Assembly: GCA_902570915.1 (NCBI GenBank)
Contig: CACGAB010000007.1
Coordinates: 1-52,856, forward strand
Direction of reading: 5' to 3'
DNA from: an uncultured Pelagibacteraceae bacterium
Lineage (GTDB): Bacteria; Pseudomonadota; Alphaproteobacteria; Pelagibacterales; Pelagibacteraceae
Length of the DNA: 52,856 nucleotides
Shown here: piece by piece, positions 16,558 to 24,969 of the stretch
How positions within the stretch are numbered: the stretch's first letter is position 1
How the letters are laid out: the number at the start of each line of letters is the position of its first letter
Notes under the pieces: generated by a model
What the model was told of the DNA's origin: nothing
What the model saw: only the letters and a program-made list of their open reading frames with translations
Database searches by the model: none
Made by a program: the position numbers and the translations under genes

Positions 16558-17343
16558 ATGTCACAAAATATTTTAGAAATTAATAATTTGTCAAAATATT
16601 TTGGAGGACTAGCGGCAGTATCGGAGTGTTCTCTTAAAGTTAAAAAGGGAACTATTACAGGTATTATTGGACCGAATGGTTCTGGCAAAACCACTTTATT
16701 TAACCTTATTGCTGGAAATTTAAAATCCTCTGCTGGCAGTGTGATTTTTAATAATGAGAACATTACTGATGTTCCTTCCTATGAATTATTTTCAAAAGGA
16801 TTGCTAAGAACTTTTCAAATAGCTCATGAATTTACAAATTTATCTGTTTTAGAAAACTTAATGATGGTTCCAGGAAATCAATCTGGAGAAAAATTGGTTA
16901 ATGCTTTGTTAAAACCCTCATTAGTTGCAAAAGAAGAAAGTCAAATTAAAGAAAAGGCTATGGAGGTCATTAATTTTCTTAATCTTGGTCATTTAAAAAA
17001 TGAATTAGCAGGAAATTTATCCGGAGGACAAAAAAAATTGTTAGAATTAGGTCGAACAATGATGGTTGATGCAAAATTAGTATTATTAGATGAGGTTGGC
17101 GCTGGTGTTAATAGAACTTTACTAAAGGATCTTGGAACAGCTATCGAAAAACTTAATAAAGAAAAAGGTTACACTTTTTGTATGATCGAACATGACATGG
17201 ATTTTATAGGAAGATTATGTGATCCAGTGATCGTAATGGCAGAAGGTTCAGTCCTTTTCGAAGGTTCAGTTGAGGATGCAAAAAAAGATGAAAAAGTTAT
17301 TGAAAGTTATTTAGGTAGAGGCTCAAAATTAAAGGATAATTAA
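16558..17343 (+). CDS. livG: LIV-type ABC transporter ATPase LivG (system 2)
   Basis: ATPase subunit of 261 residues that opens the second transporter set. Walker A is GPNGSGKTT (about residues 37-45), signature LSGGQKKLLELG, and the switch His is in MIEHDMDF. Walker B reads LVLLDEVGAGVN, where the common DEPTAG is changed to DEVGAG; the catalytic Asp-Glu pair is kept. The gene begins three bases after the ProC-like gene, so both LIV sets appear to be on one transcript. The next gene starts at the base after its stop. Confidence 0.92.
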   Translation: MSQNILEINNLSKYFGGLAAVSECSLKVKKGTITGIIGPNGSGKTTLFNLIAGNLKSSAGSVIFNNENITDVPSYELFSKGLLRTFQIAHEFTNLSVLENLMMVPGNQSGEKLVNALLKPSLVAKEESQIKEKAMEVINFLNLGHLKNELAGNLSGGQKKLLELGRTMMVDAKLVLLDEVGAGVNRTLLKDLGTAIEKLNKEKGYTFCMIEHDMDFIGRLCDPVIVMAEGSVLFEGSVEDAKKDEKVIESYLGRGSKLKDN

Positions 17344-18051
17344 ATGGCATTTTTTGAAGGGAATAACATGACCGGTGGATATGGAAATGGCCCTGACATA
17401 ATTAATTCATGTTCAGTAAATGTTGAAAGAGGAGAAATAGTATCGATCCTTGGACCTAATGGAGCTGGAAAATCTACCGCGATGAAAGCAATGTTAGGCT
17501 TATTAAATTTAAAATCTGGTTCAGTAATTATCAATGGTAAAGATATTTCAAAACTTTCTCCACAAGACAGAGTAAAAGAAGGCATCTCATTCGTTCCTCA
17601 AACAAAAAATGTTTTTGCAGGTATGACGGTGGAGGAAAATTTAGAGATGGGTGCTTTCTTAATAAACACCGAATTTAAAGAGACTATTAATGAAATCTTC
17701 GAATTATTTCCAATTCTAAAAGAAAAAAAAAATCAATTAGTTGGTGAGTTATCTGGAGGACAAAGACAACAAGTTGCATTAGGTAGAGCACTTATGATCA
17801 AGCCCTCTGTATTAATGTTGGATGAACCAACTGCTGGCGTATCACCTATTGTGATGGATGAATTATTTGATCATATCGTAAAAGTAAAAAGAACGAACGT
17901 AGCAATTTTAATGGTTGAACAAAATGCAAAACAAGCATTGAATATTTCTGATAGGGGTTATGTTCTGGTGACTGGGGAGAACCGGCACTCTGGCACTGGA
18001 AAAGAACTATTAGAAGACCCAAGAGTAAGAAGCTCTTTTCTAGGTGGTTAA
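17344..18051 (+). CDS. livF: LIV-type ABC transporter ATPase LivF (system 2)
   Basis: ATPase subunit of 235 residues, standard LivF length. Walker A GPNGAGKST, Q-loop in SFVPQTKNVFAGMTVEENL, signature LSGGQRQQVALG, Walker B VLMLDEPTAGVSP, and LMVEQNAKQAL with the Gln typical of LivF. It abuts livG with zero spacing. Gene order in this set is G-F-H-M, unlike H-M-G-F in system 1 and F-G-H-M in system 3. Confidence 0.92.
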   Translation: MAFFEGNNMTGGYGNGPDIINSCSVNVERGEIVSILGPNGAGKSTAMKAMLGLLNLKSGSVIINGKDISKLSPQDRVKEGISFVPQTKNVFAGMTVEENLEMGAFLINTEFKETINEIFELFPILKEKKNQLVGELSGGQRQQVALGRALMIKPSVLMLDEPTAGVSPIVMDELFDHIVKVKRTNVAILMVEQNAKQALNISDRGYVLVTGENRHSGTGKELLEDPRVRSSFLGG

Positions 18052-18052
18052 T

Positions 18053-19063
18053 ATGGACTTTGTGAATGCAATTATACTTTTATTAAATTATATTTTTGTT
18101 CCAGCTTTAGCGTACGGATCTCAACTAGCACTTGGTGCAATTTTTGTAACATTGATTTACGGAATTTTACGGTTTGCAAACTTTGCTACAGGGGACATGA
18201 TGTCTTTTGGGACAATGTTTGTGATTTTATTCACTTTCTATTTTCAGTCTGTTGGAATTAGTTTTGGGGTTTTACCTACAGCCCTTCTCGCAATTCCTTT
18301 TGGTATTATTTTTATGGTTGGTTACATGCTGATAGTAGATAAATTAGTATTTAAATATTACCGAATAAACAAAAGTCCCCCTGTGCAATTAGCGATGGTA
18401 AGTATTGGCGTGATGTTTGTTACTCAGGCAGTGGTTCGTATAATTATTGGCCCTTCAGATAGAAGATTTTTTGATGGAGAAAAATTTTTAATTAAAGCTG
18501 GTGAATTTAAAGAAATGACAGGATTAAACGAGGGTCTTGCAATAAAATCTACTCAAGTTATTACGATTATTGTTACGTTGATTTTAGTTTCAACTTTGTT
18601 TTGGTTTTTAAATAAAACTAAGACTGGAAAAAGTATGAGAGCATACTCTGATAACGAGGATTTAGCATTATTATCAGGTATCGATCCCAAAAAAATTGTC
18701 ATGATAACTTGGGTCATAGCAGGCATTCTTGCAACAATTGGTGGTGCTTTATATGGTTTAGATAAAAGCTTTAAACCATTCACCTACTTTAATAATATGC
18801 TACCAATATTTGCAGCAGCTATAGTGGGCGGCATTGGTAATCCATTTGGAGCCTTTCTCGGTGGATATGTAATTGCCTTCTCTGAAATATTGTTAACTTA
18901 CGCTTATAGAAAATTTTTCATGTATGTTTTACCTGAAAGTATGGAGCCAGATGGTCTAATTCAATTACTCTCTACAGATTATAAATTTGCAGTATCTTTT
19001 TCAATCTTAGTCATCGTCTTACTTTATCGTCCATCAGGTATATTTAAAGGGAAGGTGTTGTGA
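18053..19063 (+). CDS. livH: LIV-type ABC transporter permease LivH (system 2)
   Basis: Permease of 336 residues with about eight hydrophobic helices, somewhat longer than system 1 LivH because of an extended loop around residues 125-165. Family motifs are TLIYGILRFANFATGDMMSFG and the coupling loop GKSMRAYSDNEDLALLSGID, followed by AAIVGGIGNPFGAFLGGY. The open frame includes a GTG at 18044, but ATG at 18053 lies just beyond the livF stop with GGTGG five bases ahead, and is preferred. It overlaps livM by four bases. Confidence 0.9.
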   Translation: MDFVNAIILLLNYIFVPALAYGSQLALGAIFVTLIYGILRFANFATGDMMSFGTMFVILFTFYFQSVGISFGVLPTALLAIPFGIIFMVGYMLIVDKLVFKYYRINKSPPVQLAMVSIGVMFVTQAVVRIIIGPSDRRFFDGEKFLIKAGEFKEMTGLNEGLAIKSTQVITIIVTLILVSTLFWFLNKTKTGKSMRAYSDNEDLALLSGIDPKKIVMITWVIAGILATIGGALYGLDKSFKPFTYFNNMLPIFAAAIVGGIGNPFGAFLGGYVIAFSEILLTYAYRKFFMYVLPESMEPDGLIQLLSTDYKFAVSFSILVIVLLYRPSGIFKGKVL

Positions 19064-20430
19064 GAAAAAATTTAAATGTAATTGCTGCATACAGTATAAT
19101 GATGGGGCTGATTATCCTTGTTGGTATATTCCAGTCTTGGAACATAGCTTTATCAATATTTAATCTTTGTCTAATTTCAGCAGTAATGACAATGGGTGCC
19201 AACATTCAATGGGGTTATGCTGGTTTGATTAACTTTGGGATAATGGGTTTTACGGCTTTAGGTGGTTTAGCAGCTGTTTTAATCTCAGTAGATCCTGTTC
19301 AAGAAGCATGGAGTGTAGGTGGATTTAATATTTTATTCAGTCTTTTTCTTATAATAGCAATGGTATTAGCTGTCAGGTATATTTTAAAAAATTATAAGAA
19401 ATCAAAAAACAGAACTTACATAGTAGCTGCAATTATAATTTTAGGAATTATAATCATAAGATTTATTTCTGAACCAGGAATTGAAGCTATTGAGGGAGTT
19501 AATCCTGCAAAAACTGGTTTTCTTGGTGGATTAGGTCTTCCAATTATTTTTTCTTGGGTTGTTGGAGCTTTTTTTGCAGGTGGATTAGCTTTTGTTATAG
19601 GAAAAGTTGCCTTAGGTTTAAGAGCTGATTATCTTGCTATAGCAACTTTACTAATATCAGAAATTGTTATTGCAATTATAAAACACGAAGATTGGTTAAC
19701 AAGAGGTGTTAAAAATGTAATTGGATTAAAAAGACCTGCACCTTATGAGGTAAATTTGCAACAAACAGAATGGTTTATAAGTCTTGTTGAAAAATTTAAC
19801 TCAAGTAAATTAAATCTAATTACTGATTTAACAGAAAGACAAGCTACACTAAATCAACTGGTAATCGAGGGATCATCAGTTTTTGTAAAACTTTGTTACT
19901 CTGGATTATTTTTAGTTGTAGTAATTATTTTATTAATCTTAACTCAAAAAGCTCTCTATTCTCCTTGGGGAAGAATGATGCGAGCAATTAGGGATAATGA
20001 GGAAGCAGCCAATGCGATGGGCAAAAATGTAGTTAAACAACACCTTTTAATTTTTGTTTTAGGTTCAGCCATTGTTGGTATTGCGGGCGCAATGTTAGTT
20101 ACTCAAGATGGCTTGTTTACCCCAGGAAGTTATAGACCTTTGAGATATACTTTCTTAATTTGGGTAATGGTTATTATCGGTGGAAGTGGAAATAACTTTG
20201 GTGCAATTCTTGGAGGTTTTGTTGTTTGGTTCTTATGGATTGAGGCCGCACCAATTGGTCTTTACTTAGTTAATTTAACTACTGCTGGATTAGACGACAC
20301 ACACTTTTTAAAAGTACACTTAATTGAAAGTGTTCCATATTTTAGATTTTTAATGATGGGAGTAGGTCTCTTGGTCATAATGAGATATAGACCAAAAGGT
20401 ATACTTCCTGAAAAAATAGAAATAAAATAA
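19060..20430 (+). CDS. livM: LIV-type ABC transporter permease LivM, enlarged (system 2)
   Basis: Permease of 456 residues, about 100 longer than usual LivM. The N-terminal core motif is NIQWGYAGLINFGIMGFTALGG; the coupling loop GRMMRAIRDNEEAANAMGKN and C-terminal VIIGGSGNNFGAILGGF are intact. Extra material consists of an additional hydrophobic segment after a basic loop (about residues 105-140) and a longer extracytoplasmic stretch (about residues 225-275). The GTG start overlaps the livH stop by four bases. It is followed by a 23-codon ORF and then a terminator shared with the convergent binding-protein gene. Confidence 0.9.
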   Translation: MRKNLNVIAAYSIMMGLIILVGIFQSWNIALSIFNLCLISAVMTMGANIQWGYAGLINFGIMGFTALGGLAAVLISVDPVQEAWSVGGFNILFSLFLIIAMVLAVRYILKNYKKSKNRTYIVAAIIILGIIIIRFISEPGIEAIEGVNPAKTGFLGGLGLPIIFSWVVGAFFAGGLAFVIGKVALGLRADYLAIATLLISEIVIAIIKHEDWLTRGVKNVIGLKRPAPYEVNLQQTEWFISLVEKFNSSKLNLITDLTERQATLNQLVIEGSSVFVKLCYSGLFLVVVIILLILTQKALYSPWGRMMRAIRDNEEAANAMGKNVVKQHLLIFVLGSAIVGIAGAMLVTQDGLFTPGSYRPLRYTFLIWVMVIIGGSGNNFGAILGGFVVWFLWIEAAPIGLYLVNLTTAGLDDTHFLKVHLIESVPYFRFLMMGVGLLVIMRYRPKGILPEKIEIK

Positions 20431-20434
20431 GATT

Positions 20435-20506
20435 ATGAAATATATCATTACAGGTGCTGCATTGGCTTGGGCTTTATATATGGCTGATAAATATCTATTT
20501 TTTTAA
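20435..20506 (+). CDS. Possible 23-residue membrane peptide downstream of livM (system 2)
   Basis: A tiny ORF begins four bases after the livM stop: MKYIITGAALAWALYMADK followed by YLFF and TAA. It would be a single short membrane helix with a basic N-terminus. No strong ribosome-binding site is seen; translation would have to be coupled to livM. A comparable tiny hydrophobic ORF follows livM of the third system, which makes both a little more credible. No homology can be claimed at this length. Confidence 0.4.
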   Translation: MKYIITGAALAWALYMADKYLFF

Positions 20507-20540
20507 AAAAAAACCCCCAACAAATTAATGTTAGGGGTTT
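20505..20540 (-). terminator. Terminator between livM (system 2) and the convergent binding-protein gene
   Basis: The arms AAACCCCCAACA (20511-20522) and TGTTAGGGGTTT (20529-20540) form a 12-base stem with one mismatch and a six-base loop. Read on minus, the stem leads into nine Ts (complement of 20505-20513), a canonical intrinsic terminator for the binding-protein gene ending at 20556. On plus the tail is only AAATTTT, so it is weaker for the LIV operon but probably works in both directions. Confidence 0.8.
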
Positions 20541-20555
20541 AAATTTTAAGATAAA

Positions 20556-21737
20556 TTATCTTTGTTTTTTAGTTTTAAATTTTCCGCCTTTAACTTCTTG
20601 TTCTAAGAAAGAACCTTCAGCTTCACCGACGCTAGTAAAAGTAACACCAGTTGCACCTTCGTAGTCAACTTTTTTACCTTTAGCTAATAAATCTAAACCT
20701 TTTTTTAGTTCACCTGGATAAATTTTTGTTCCAGGGCTGTTAGCAACATCCATCACATTTTTTGCAATTGAAGCTCTATCAGCTGAGTTTCCTGCTTGCA
20801 TTGCTAAAACGATTAAAGCAGCAGCATCGTACGACTCACCAGTGTATGGACCAGAGCTATCTATGTTTGCAGCACTTGCAACTTTAGAGAATACTCCAGC
20901 ACCTTTTCCTGTTGATCCTGGCATTGAACCAAAAGATTTTCTTAAGTCTTTTCCAAATGCATCAACTAATGATTGGCCGATCATTCCATCCGATAAAATA
21001 AATTTATCAAATGCACCAGAGTCTAAAGAAGCTTGAATAATTCCTTTACCACCTTGGTCTAGGTATCCAATTACAGCTACTGCATCTCCACCTGCTGAGG
21101 CAAGAGTTGCTACTTCAGAAGAGTAGTCTGCTTTTCCATCTTCGTGAGCAGTTACAGTAGTAACTTTAATTCCGTGCGCTTCGACAGCTGCCTTATAAAC
21201 ATCTGCTAAACCTTTTCCATAATCATTATTTGTATAGGTAATTGCAACACTTTTAACTTTTCTGTCTTTAGTAATATCAGCTAGGATTTGACCACCTCTT
21301 GCATCTGATGGCGCAGTTCTAAAGAAATATCCTTTATCATCTAAAGTTGTTAATCCTGGTGATGTTGCTGATGGTGAAATCATTACAACACCATTTGGAA
21401 CTGCAACGTTTGATGCTATTGCACCAGTTACTCCTGAACAATCAGCACCCATTATTGCTGCAACTCCTTGTGAAATAACTCCTTCAGCGGCTGCAGTCGC
21501 AGCAGCAGAGTCCACACATGTTGAGTCAGCTCTTATCACTGAAATTTTTTTTCCACCTAGTAGAGATCCAGAATCTGAAGCTTCCTTGAAAGCAAGCTCG
21601 GCTGATGCAGCCATAGCGGGGGTTAAAGATTCAATAGGGCCAGTGAAACCCAAAATTACACCCATTTTAATTTCTGCTAAAACATTTGTTGAAAAAGTTG
21701 AAACAAATATGAAAGCAGCAACAATTAGTCTTTTCAT
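20556..21737 (-). CDS. LIV-type ABC transporter substrate-binding protein (probable system 2 partner)
   Basis: Periplasmic type I binding protein of 393 residues. The signal peptide is MKRLIVAAFIFVSTFSTNVLA with cleavage before EIKMG. The mature part opens GVILGFTGPIESLTPAMAASAEL and contains SVIRADSTCVDSAAAT and MGADCSGVTGAIA, where LivJ-type proteins contact the ligand. The two cysteines (STC, ADC) could form a disulfide. AGAGG lies six bases before the ATG. It is encoded alone, convergent to the G-F-H-M set that lacks its own binding protein, and divergent from the EutA-like gene; it is the obvious partner by position, not by proof. Confidence 0.9.
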   Translation of the reverse strand: MKRLIVAAFIFVSTFSTNVLAEIKMGVILGFTGPIESLTPAMAASAELAFKEASDSGSLLGGKKISVIRADSTCVDSAAATAAAEGVISQGVAAIMGADCSGVTGAIASNVAVPNGVVMISPSATSPGLTTLDDKGYFFRTAPSDARGGQILADITKDRKVKSVAITYTNNDYGKGLADVYKAAVEAHGIKVTTVTAHEDGKADYSSEVATLASAGGDAVAVIGYLDQGGKGIIQASLDSGAFDKFILSDGMIGQSLVDAFGKDLRKSFGSMPGSTGKGAGVFSKVASAANIDSSGPYTGESYDAAALIVLAMQAGNSADRASIAKNVMDVANSPGTKIYPGELKKGLDLLAKGKKVDYEGATGVTFTSVGEAEGSFLEQEVKGGKFKTKKQR

Positions 21738-21770
21738 TATTATCCTCTATATTTAGTTAACAATTATTTT

Positions 21771-21800
21771 ATATAAATTTAATTAAATCCGATTTGTAAA
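21771..21800 (-). promoter_or_regulatory. Candidate promoter for the system 2 binding-protein gene
   Basis: On minus, TTTACA (complement of 21795-21800) is followed 18 bases later by TTATAT (complement of 21771-21776), the best -35/-10 pair in the 136-base divergent gap. It would start transcription about 40 bases before the ATG. The region is so AT-rich that chance matches are likely. Confidence 0.35.
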
Positions 21801-21804
21801 GATT

Positions 21805-21834
21805 TTCAACAAGCAAATTATCTTATTTTATAAT
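21805..21834 (+). promoter_or_regulatory. Candidate promoter for the EutA-like/DoeA-like operon
   Basis: A perfect TATAAT -10 element (21829-21834) lies 18 bases after TTCAAC (21805-21810), a weak -35. Transcription would begin near 21841, about 33 bases before the ATG at 21874. It is back-to-back with the candidate promoter of the divergent binding-protein gene, so one regulator could control both. Confidence 0.4.
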
Positions 21835-21873
21835 ACGTTTAATTAATCTAGACTTACTTCATATTAATTTAGT

Positions 21874-22620
21874 ATGAAATTAAACAAAATAGAACCTCGG
21901 TTTAAAAAAAACTCTAATCCTAGGATTGGATTAATTGCTTTAGCTACCGATTTTATGATTGAGAAGGATTTTATAAACGTAATTAAAGATAAAGAGATTG
22001 ATTTTTTTGTTAATAGAATTGAATGTTATAATCCCTTAACAAAAGAAAATTTAATAAAAATGTCTGATAAAGTAACTGAAGTTACAAATAATATTTTACC
22101 CAATGAGGATATAGATTGTGTTGTTTATGGATGTACCTCTGGAACAATAGCAACAGGTCATGATGTGATTGAGAAAAAAGTAAGGGCAGCAAAACCTAAG
22201 GCTGAGTTAACAACTCCCAGTACAGCTGCGATAAAAGCTTTAAAAAAATTAAAGGCAAAAAAATTAGCTATCTTTACTCCGTATAGTAAAAAACTAAATA
22301 ATGAGGTTGTTGAATATTTCAAAGAGGAAAAATTTGAAGTGGTCTCCAATTCATATTTAGATATAGCTGCAGATTATGACATTGGAAAAGTTGATCAAGA
22401 TTTTATCTATGACTCTCTAGTTAATATGAATATTGAAGATGCTGATGCTTTATTCATTTCTTGTACAGCCTTGCCGGTTTTAAGCATTATAGATAGATTG
22501 GAAAAAAAATTAAACAAACCTGTTTTATCTAGCAATCAAACATTGATTTGGGATACTTTAGAAAAAATTGGAAAAAATAATAATATCAAAGGTTTTGGAA
22601 GTTTGTTTACCAATTCTTAA
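21874..22620 (+). CDS. Asp/Glu racemase-superfamily protein, EutA / maleate isomerase type
   Basis: A 248-residue cytoplasmic protein of the group that includes maleate isomerase, arylmalonate decarboxylase and ectoine-utilisation EutA. The two catalytic cysteines are visible in VYGCTSGTIATG (about residue 89) and FISCTALPVLSIID (about residue 197), and the family-typical SSNQTLIWDTL follows near the C-terminus. EutA is found in ectoine and hydroxyectoine degradation clusters, where its reaction is not settled. The next gene, three bases away, encodes an ectoine-hydrolase-family protein, which favours EutA over maleate isomerase. Confidence 0.75.
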   Translation: MKLNKIEPRFKKNSNPRIGLIALATDFMIEKDFINVIKDKEIDFFVNRIECYNPLTKENLIKMSDKVTEVTNNILPNEDIDCVVYGCTSGTIATGHDVIEKKVRAAKPKAELTTPSTAAIKALKKLKAKKLAIFTPYSKKLNNEVVEYFKEEKFEVVSNSYLDIAADYDIGKVDQDFIYDSLVNMNIEDADALFISCTALPVLSIIDRLEKKLNKPVLSSNQTLIWDTLEKIGKNNNIKGFGSLFTNS

Positions 22621-22622
22621 TT

Positions 22623-23792
22623 ATGCTTTTTACAAAAGAAGAATACAAACAAAGATTATCTAAAGTTCAAAAAATGATGCAAGAAAAAGGCATTGAACTT
22701 TTGATTTCTCATGACACGAATAATATCAATTACCTAACGGGGTATGACGCTTGGTCATTTTATTACGCTCAATGTGCAGTGGTTCATATAAATGCTGATG
22801 AACCTATATGTTTTGTAAGAGATCAAGATGCTGGAGGGGCTTATATAAAAACATATTTAAAAAAAGAAAACATAATTGTTTATGATGAACATTATATTCA
22901 TAATTGGCCAAAACATCCTTACGATTATTTAGTTAAAGTTATTAAAGATAAAAAGTGGGATAAACTTTCTATAGGATTAGAAATGGATGCTCATTATTTT
23001 ACAGCATTTTGTTATGAAAAAATTAAACAAGGTTTACCAAATGCGAATTTGAAAGATTCAGAGAGACTGGTTAATTGGGCGAGGTTAGTAAAATCTGATG
23101 TTGAAATAAATTATATGAAATCTGCTGCTAAAATTTCTGAAATTGGAATGAAAACAGCTTTTGACGTAATTAAACCAGGAGTTAGACAATGTGATGCTGT
23201 TGGTGAAATTCAAAAATCTTTATTTTATGGATCACCCGAATTTGGTGGGGAATATTCAAGTATCGCAACTTTATTACCAACTGGAAAAGGTACTTCAGCT
23301 TCACATTTAACTGCATCACAAGACAAATTTGTTGAGGGTGAAGCAACTATTATTGAATTATCAGGGGTTTTTAAAAGATATCATGCTCCAATGGCTAGAA
23401 CAGTTTTGTTAGGAAAACCTGATCAATTAAAAATCGATACAATGAAAAAAACTATTGAAGCAATTGATGCAGGTATAAGCGCTACCAAACCAGGTAATAC
23501 TGTTAATGATGTAGCGCAAGCTTTCTGGAAAGTTTTGGACAAGTATGGGATAGAAAAAAAATCAAGAACTGGTTATTCAATTGGTATTGGCTATCCACCA
23601 GATTGGGGAGAGCATACATTAAATATTTATAAAGGTGATATGACCGTTCTAAAACCAAATGTTTGTTTTCATATGATTGCTGTTATGCAATTTGGAGATT
23701 GGGGCGTTGAAGCTTCAGAAGCTATTAGAGTTACTGACAAAGGATCAGAACTATTTTGTAATATGTCAAAAGAACTTCACGTTAAAAGCTAA
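22623..23792 (+). CDS. DoeA/EutD-type ectoine hydrolase family protein (M24 fold)
   Basis: A 389-residue creatinase/aminopeptidase P-fold protein. The N-terminal creatinase-like domain (residues 5-150, with NINYLTGYDAWSFY) and C-terminal pita-bread domain match DoeA, which opens the ring of ectoine to acetyl-diaminobutyrate. The metal ligands of M24 peptidases are not conserved: the usual DxG...D strand reads ELSGVFKRYHAPMART, and the His loop reads YSIGIGYPPDWGEHT, the latter diagnostic for the DoeA group. Two late glutamates remain in GVEASEAIRV. It pairs with the EutA-like gene upstream and is 51 bases from potA. Activity on ectoine, hydroxyectoine or a related cyclic amide is inferred from family. 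Confidence 0.78.
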   Translation: MLFTKEEYKQRLSKVQKMMQEKGIELLISHDTNNINYLTGYDAWSFYYAQCAVVHINADEPICFVRDQDAGGAYIKTYLKKENIIVYDEHYIHNWPKHPYDYLVKVIKDKKWDKLSIGLEMDAHYFTAFCYEKIKQGLPNANLKDSERLVNWARLVKSDVEINYMKSAAKISEIGMKTAFDVIKPGVRQCDAVGEIQKSLFYGSPEFGGEYSSIATLLPTGKGTSASHLTASQDKFVEGEATIIELSGVFKRYHAPMARTVLLGKPDQLKIDTMKKTIEAIDAGISATKPGNTVNDVAQAFWKVLDKYGIEKKSRTGYSIGIGYPPDWGEHTLNIYKGDMTVLKPNVCFHMIAVMQFGDWGVEASEAIRVTDKGSELFCNMSKELHVKS

Positions 23793-23843
23793 TTATTTAA
23801 GGTTGATATTTTTTCTTACAAATGTTTTATAGTTACTTAATTT

Positions 23844-24929
23844 ATGTCGGTTAATAAAGAATTTGTTAAGTTTGATAAGGTAGATAAAAGTTATGATGGC
23901 AAAGTTTTAGTTGTCAAAGACCTCCAATTAGACATTGCAGAAGGTGAGTTTATTACCATGTTAGGTCCCTCTGGATCAGGTAAAACCACTTGTTTAATGA
24001 TGTTAGCTGGATTTGAAACACCAACTAATGGAGAAATATACCTTGATGGAAATGCGATCTCCAGTATTCCTCCACATAAAAGAGGTATAGGAATGGTTTT
24101 CCAAAACTATGCTTTATTTCCTCATATGACAGTATATGAGAATTTGGCTTTCCCATTGAGAGTTAGGAAAATTCCAAAAGATGAAGCGGATAAAAAAATT
24201 GATAAAGCTTTATCCATGGTGTCCTTACAAGGATTTGCGCAACGAATGCCAGGTCAATTATCAGGTGGACAGCAACAAAGAGTAGCAGTAGCAAGATCTT
24301 TGGTTTTTGACCCACAATTAGTTTTGATGGACGAGCCTCTTGGAGCTTTAGATAAAAATTTAAGAGAAAGTATGCAATATGAAATCAAACATATTCATGA
24401 AAGTATTGGAGTGACTGTTGTTTATGTAACTCATGATCAAAGTGAAGCATTAACTATGTCTAATCGAATTGCAGTTTTTAATGATGGAAAGGTTCAACAA
24501 CTTTCTAGCCCAGATGAGTTATATGAAAAACCTGTTAATTCTTTTGTAGCAGAATTTATTGGAGAGAATAATACTTTTGCAGGAGAAGTTTCTGATATTT
24601 CAGGTGGAAAGTGTAAAGTTAAGTTAGCGAGTGCAGATATATTAGCAAACCCAATCTCGGTTAAGGGAAAAGGTGAGAGAACGACAGTTTCATTAAGACC
24701 TGAAAGAGCTTTAATTAATCCAAGTGATAAAATGGACAATATTCATAAAGGAAAAATTGAAGAAGTAATTTACCATGGAGATCACACAAGAGTTAGAATT
24801 AATTTATTAGGTAATTCTGAATTTATTCTTAAAGTCCCCAATAGTTCGTCTAATCTGGATATTAAACTAGGAAATGAAATTAAGATTGGTTGGAACAGTG
24901 AAGATGCTAGAGCACTAGATCCAAAATAA
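23844..24929 (+). CDS. potA: Spermidine/putrescine-type ABC transporter ATPase PotA
   Basis: Cytoplasmic ATPase of 361 residues with an ATPase domain (about 1-240) and a C-terminal TOBE domain (about 275-355). Walker A is GPSGSGKTT, Q-loop in GMVFQNYALFPHMTVYENL, signature LSGGQQQRVAVARSL, Walker B LVLMDEPLGALD, and switch His in VYVTHDQSEAL. This is the CUT1/polyamine ATPase type. It follows the DoeA-like gene by 51 bases without an evident terminator, so the hydrolase pair and the transporter may share a transcript. A separate promoter precedes potD. Confidence 0.93.
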   Translation: MSVNKEFVKFDKVDKSYDGKVLVVKDLQLDIAEGEFITMLGPSGSGKTTCLMMLAGFETPTNGEIYLDGNAISSIPPHKRGIGMVFQNYALFPHMTVYENLAFPLRVRKIPKDEADKKIDKALSMVSLQGFAQRMPGQLSGGQQQRVAVARSLVFDPQLVLMDEPLGALDKNLRESMQYEIKHIHESIGVTVVYVTHDQSEALTMSNRIAVFNDGKVQQLSSPDELYEKPVNSFVAEFIGENNTFAGEVSDISGGKCKVKLASADILANPISVKGKGERTTVSLRPERALINPSDKMDNIHKGKIEEVIYHGDHTRVRINLLGNSEFILKVPNSSSNLDIKLGNEIKIGWNSEDARALDPK

Positions 24930-24969
24930 ACACCAGAAATATCTCAATTAAACAAGTAAAAAAGGGCTG

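Noticed and set aside
17089..17112. Broken Walker B in LivG of system 2 (DEVGAG)
   Set aside because: The catalytic Asp-Glu pair and all other ATPase motifs are intact; the change affects only the following Pro-Thr and is unlikely to inactivate the subunit.
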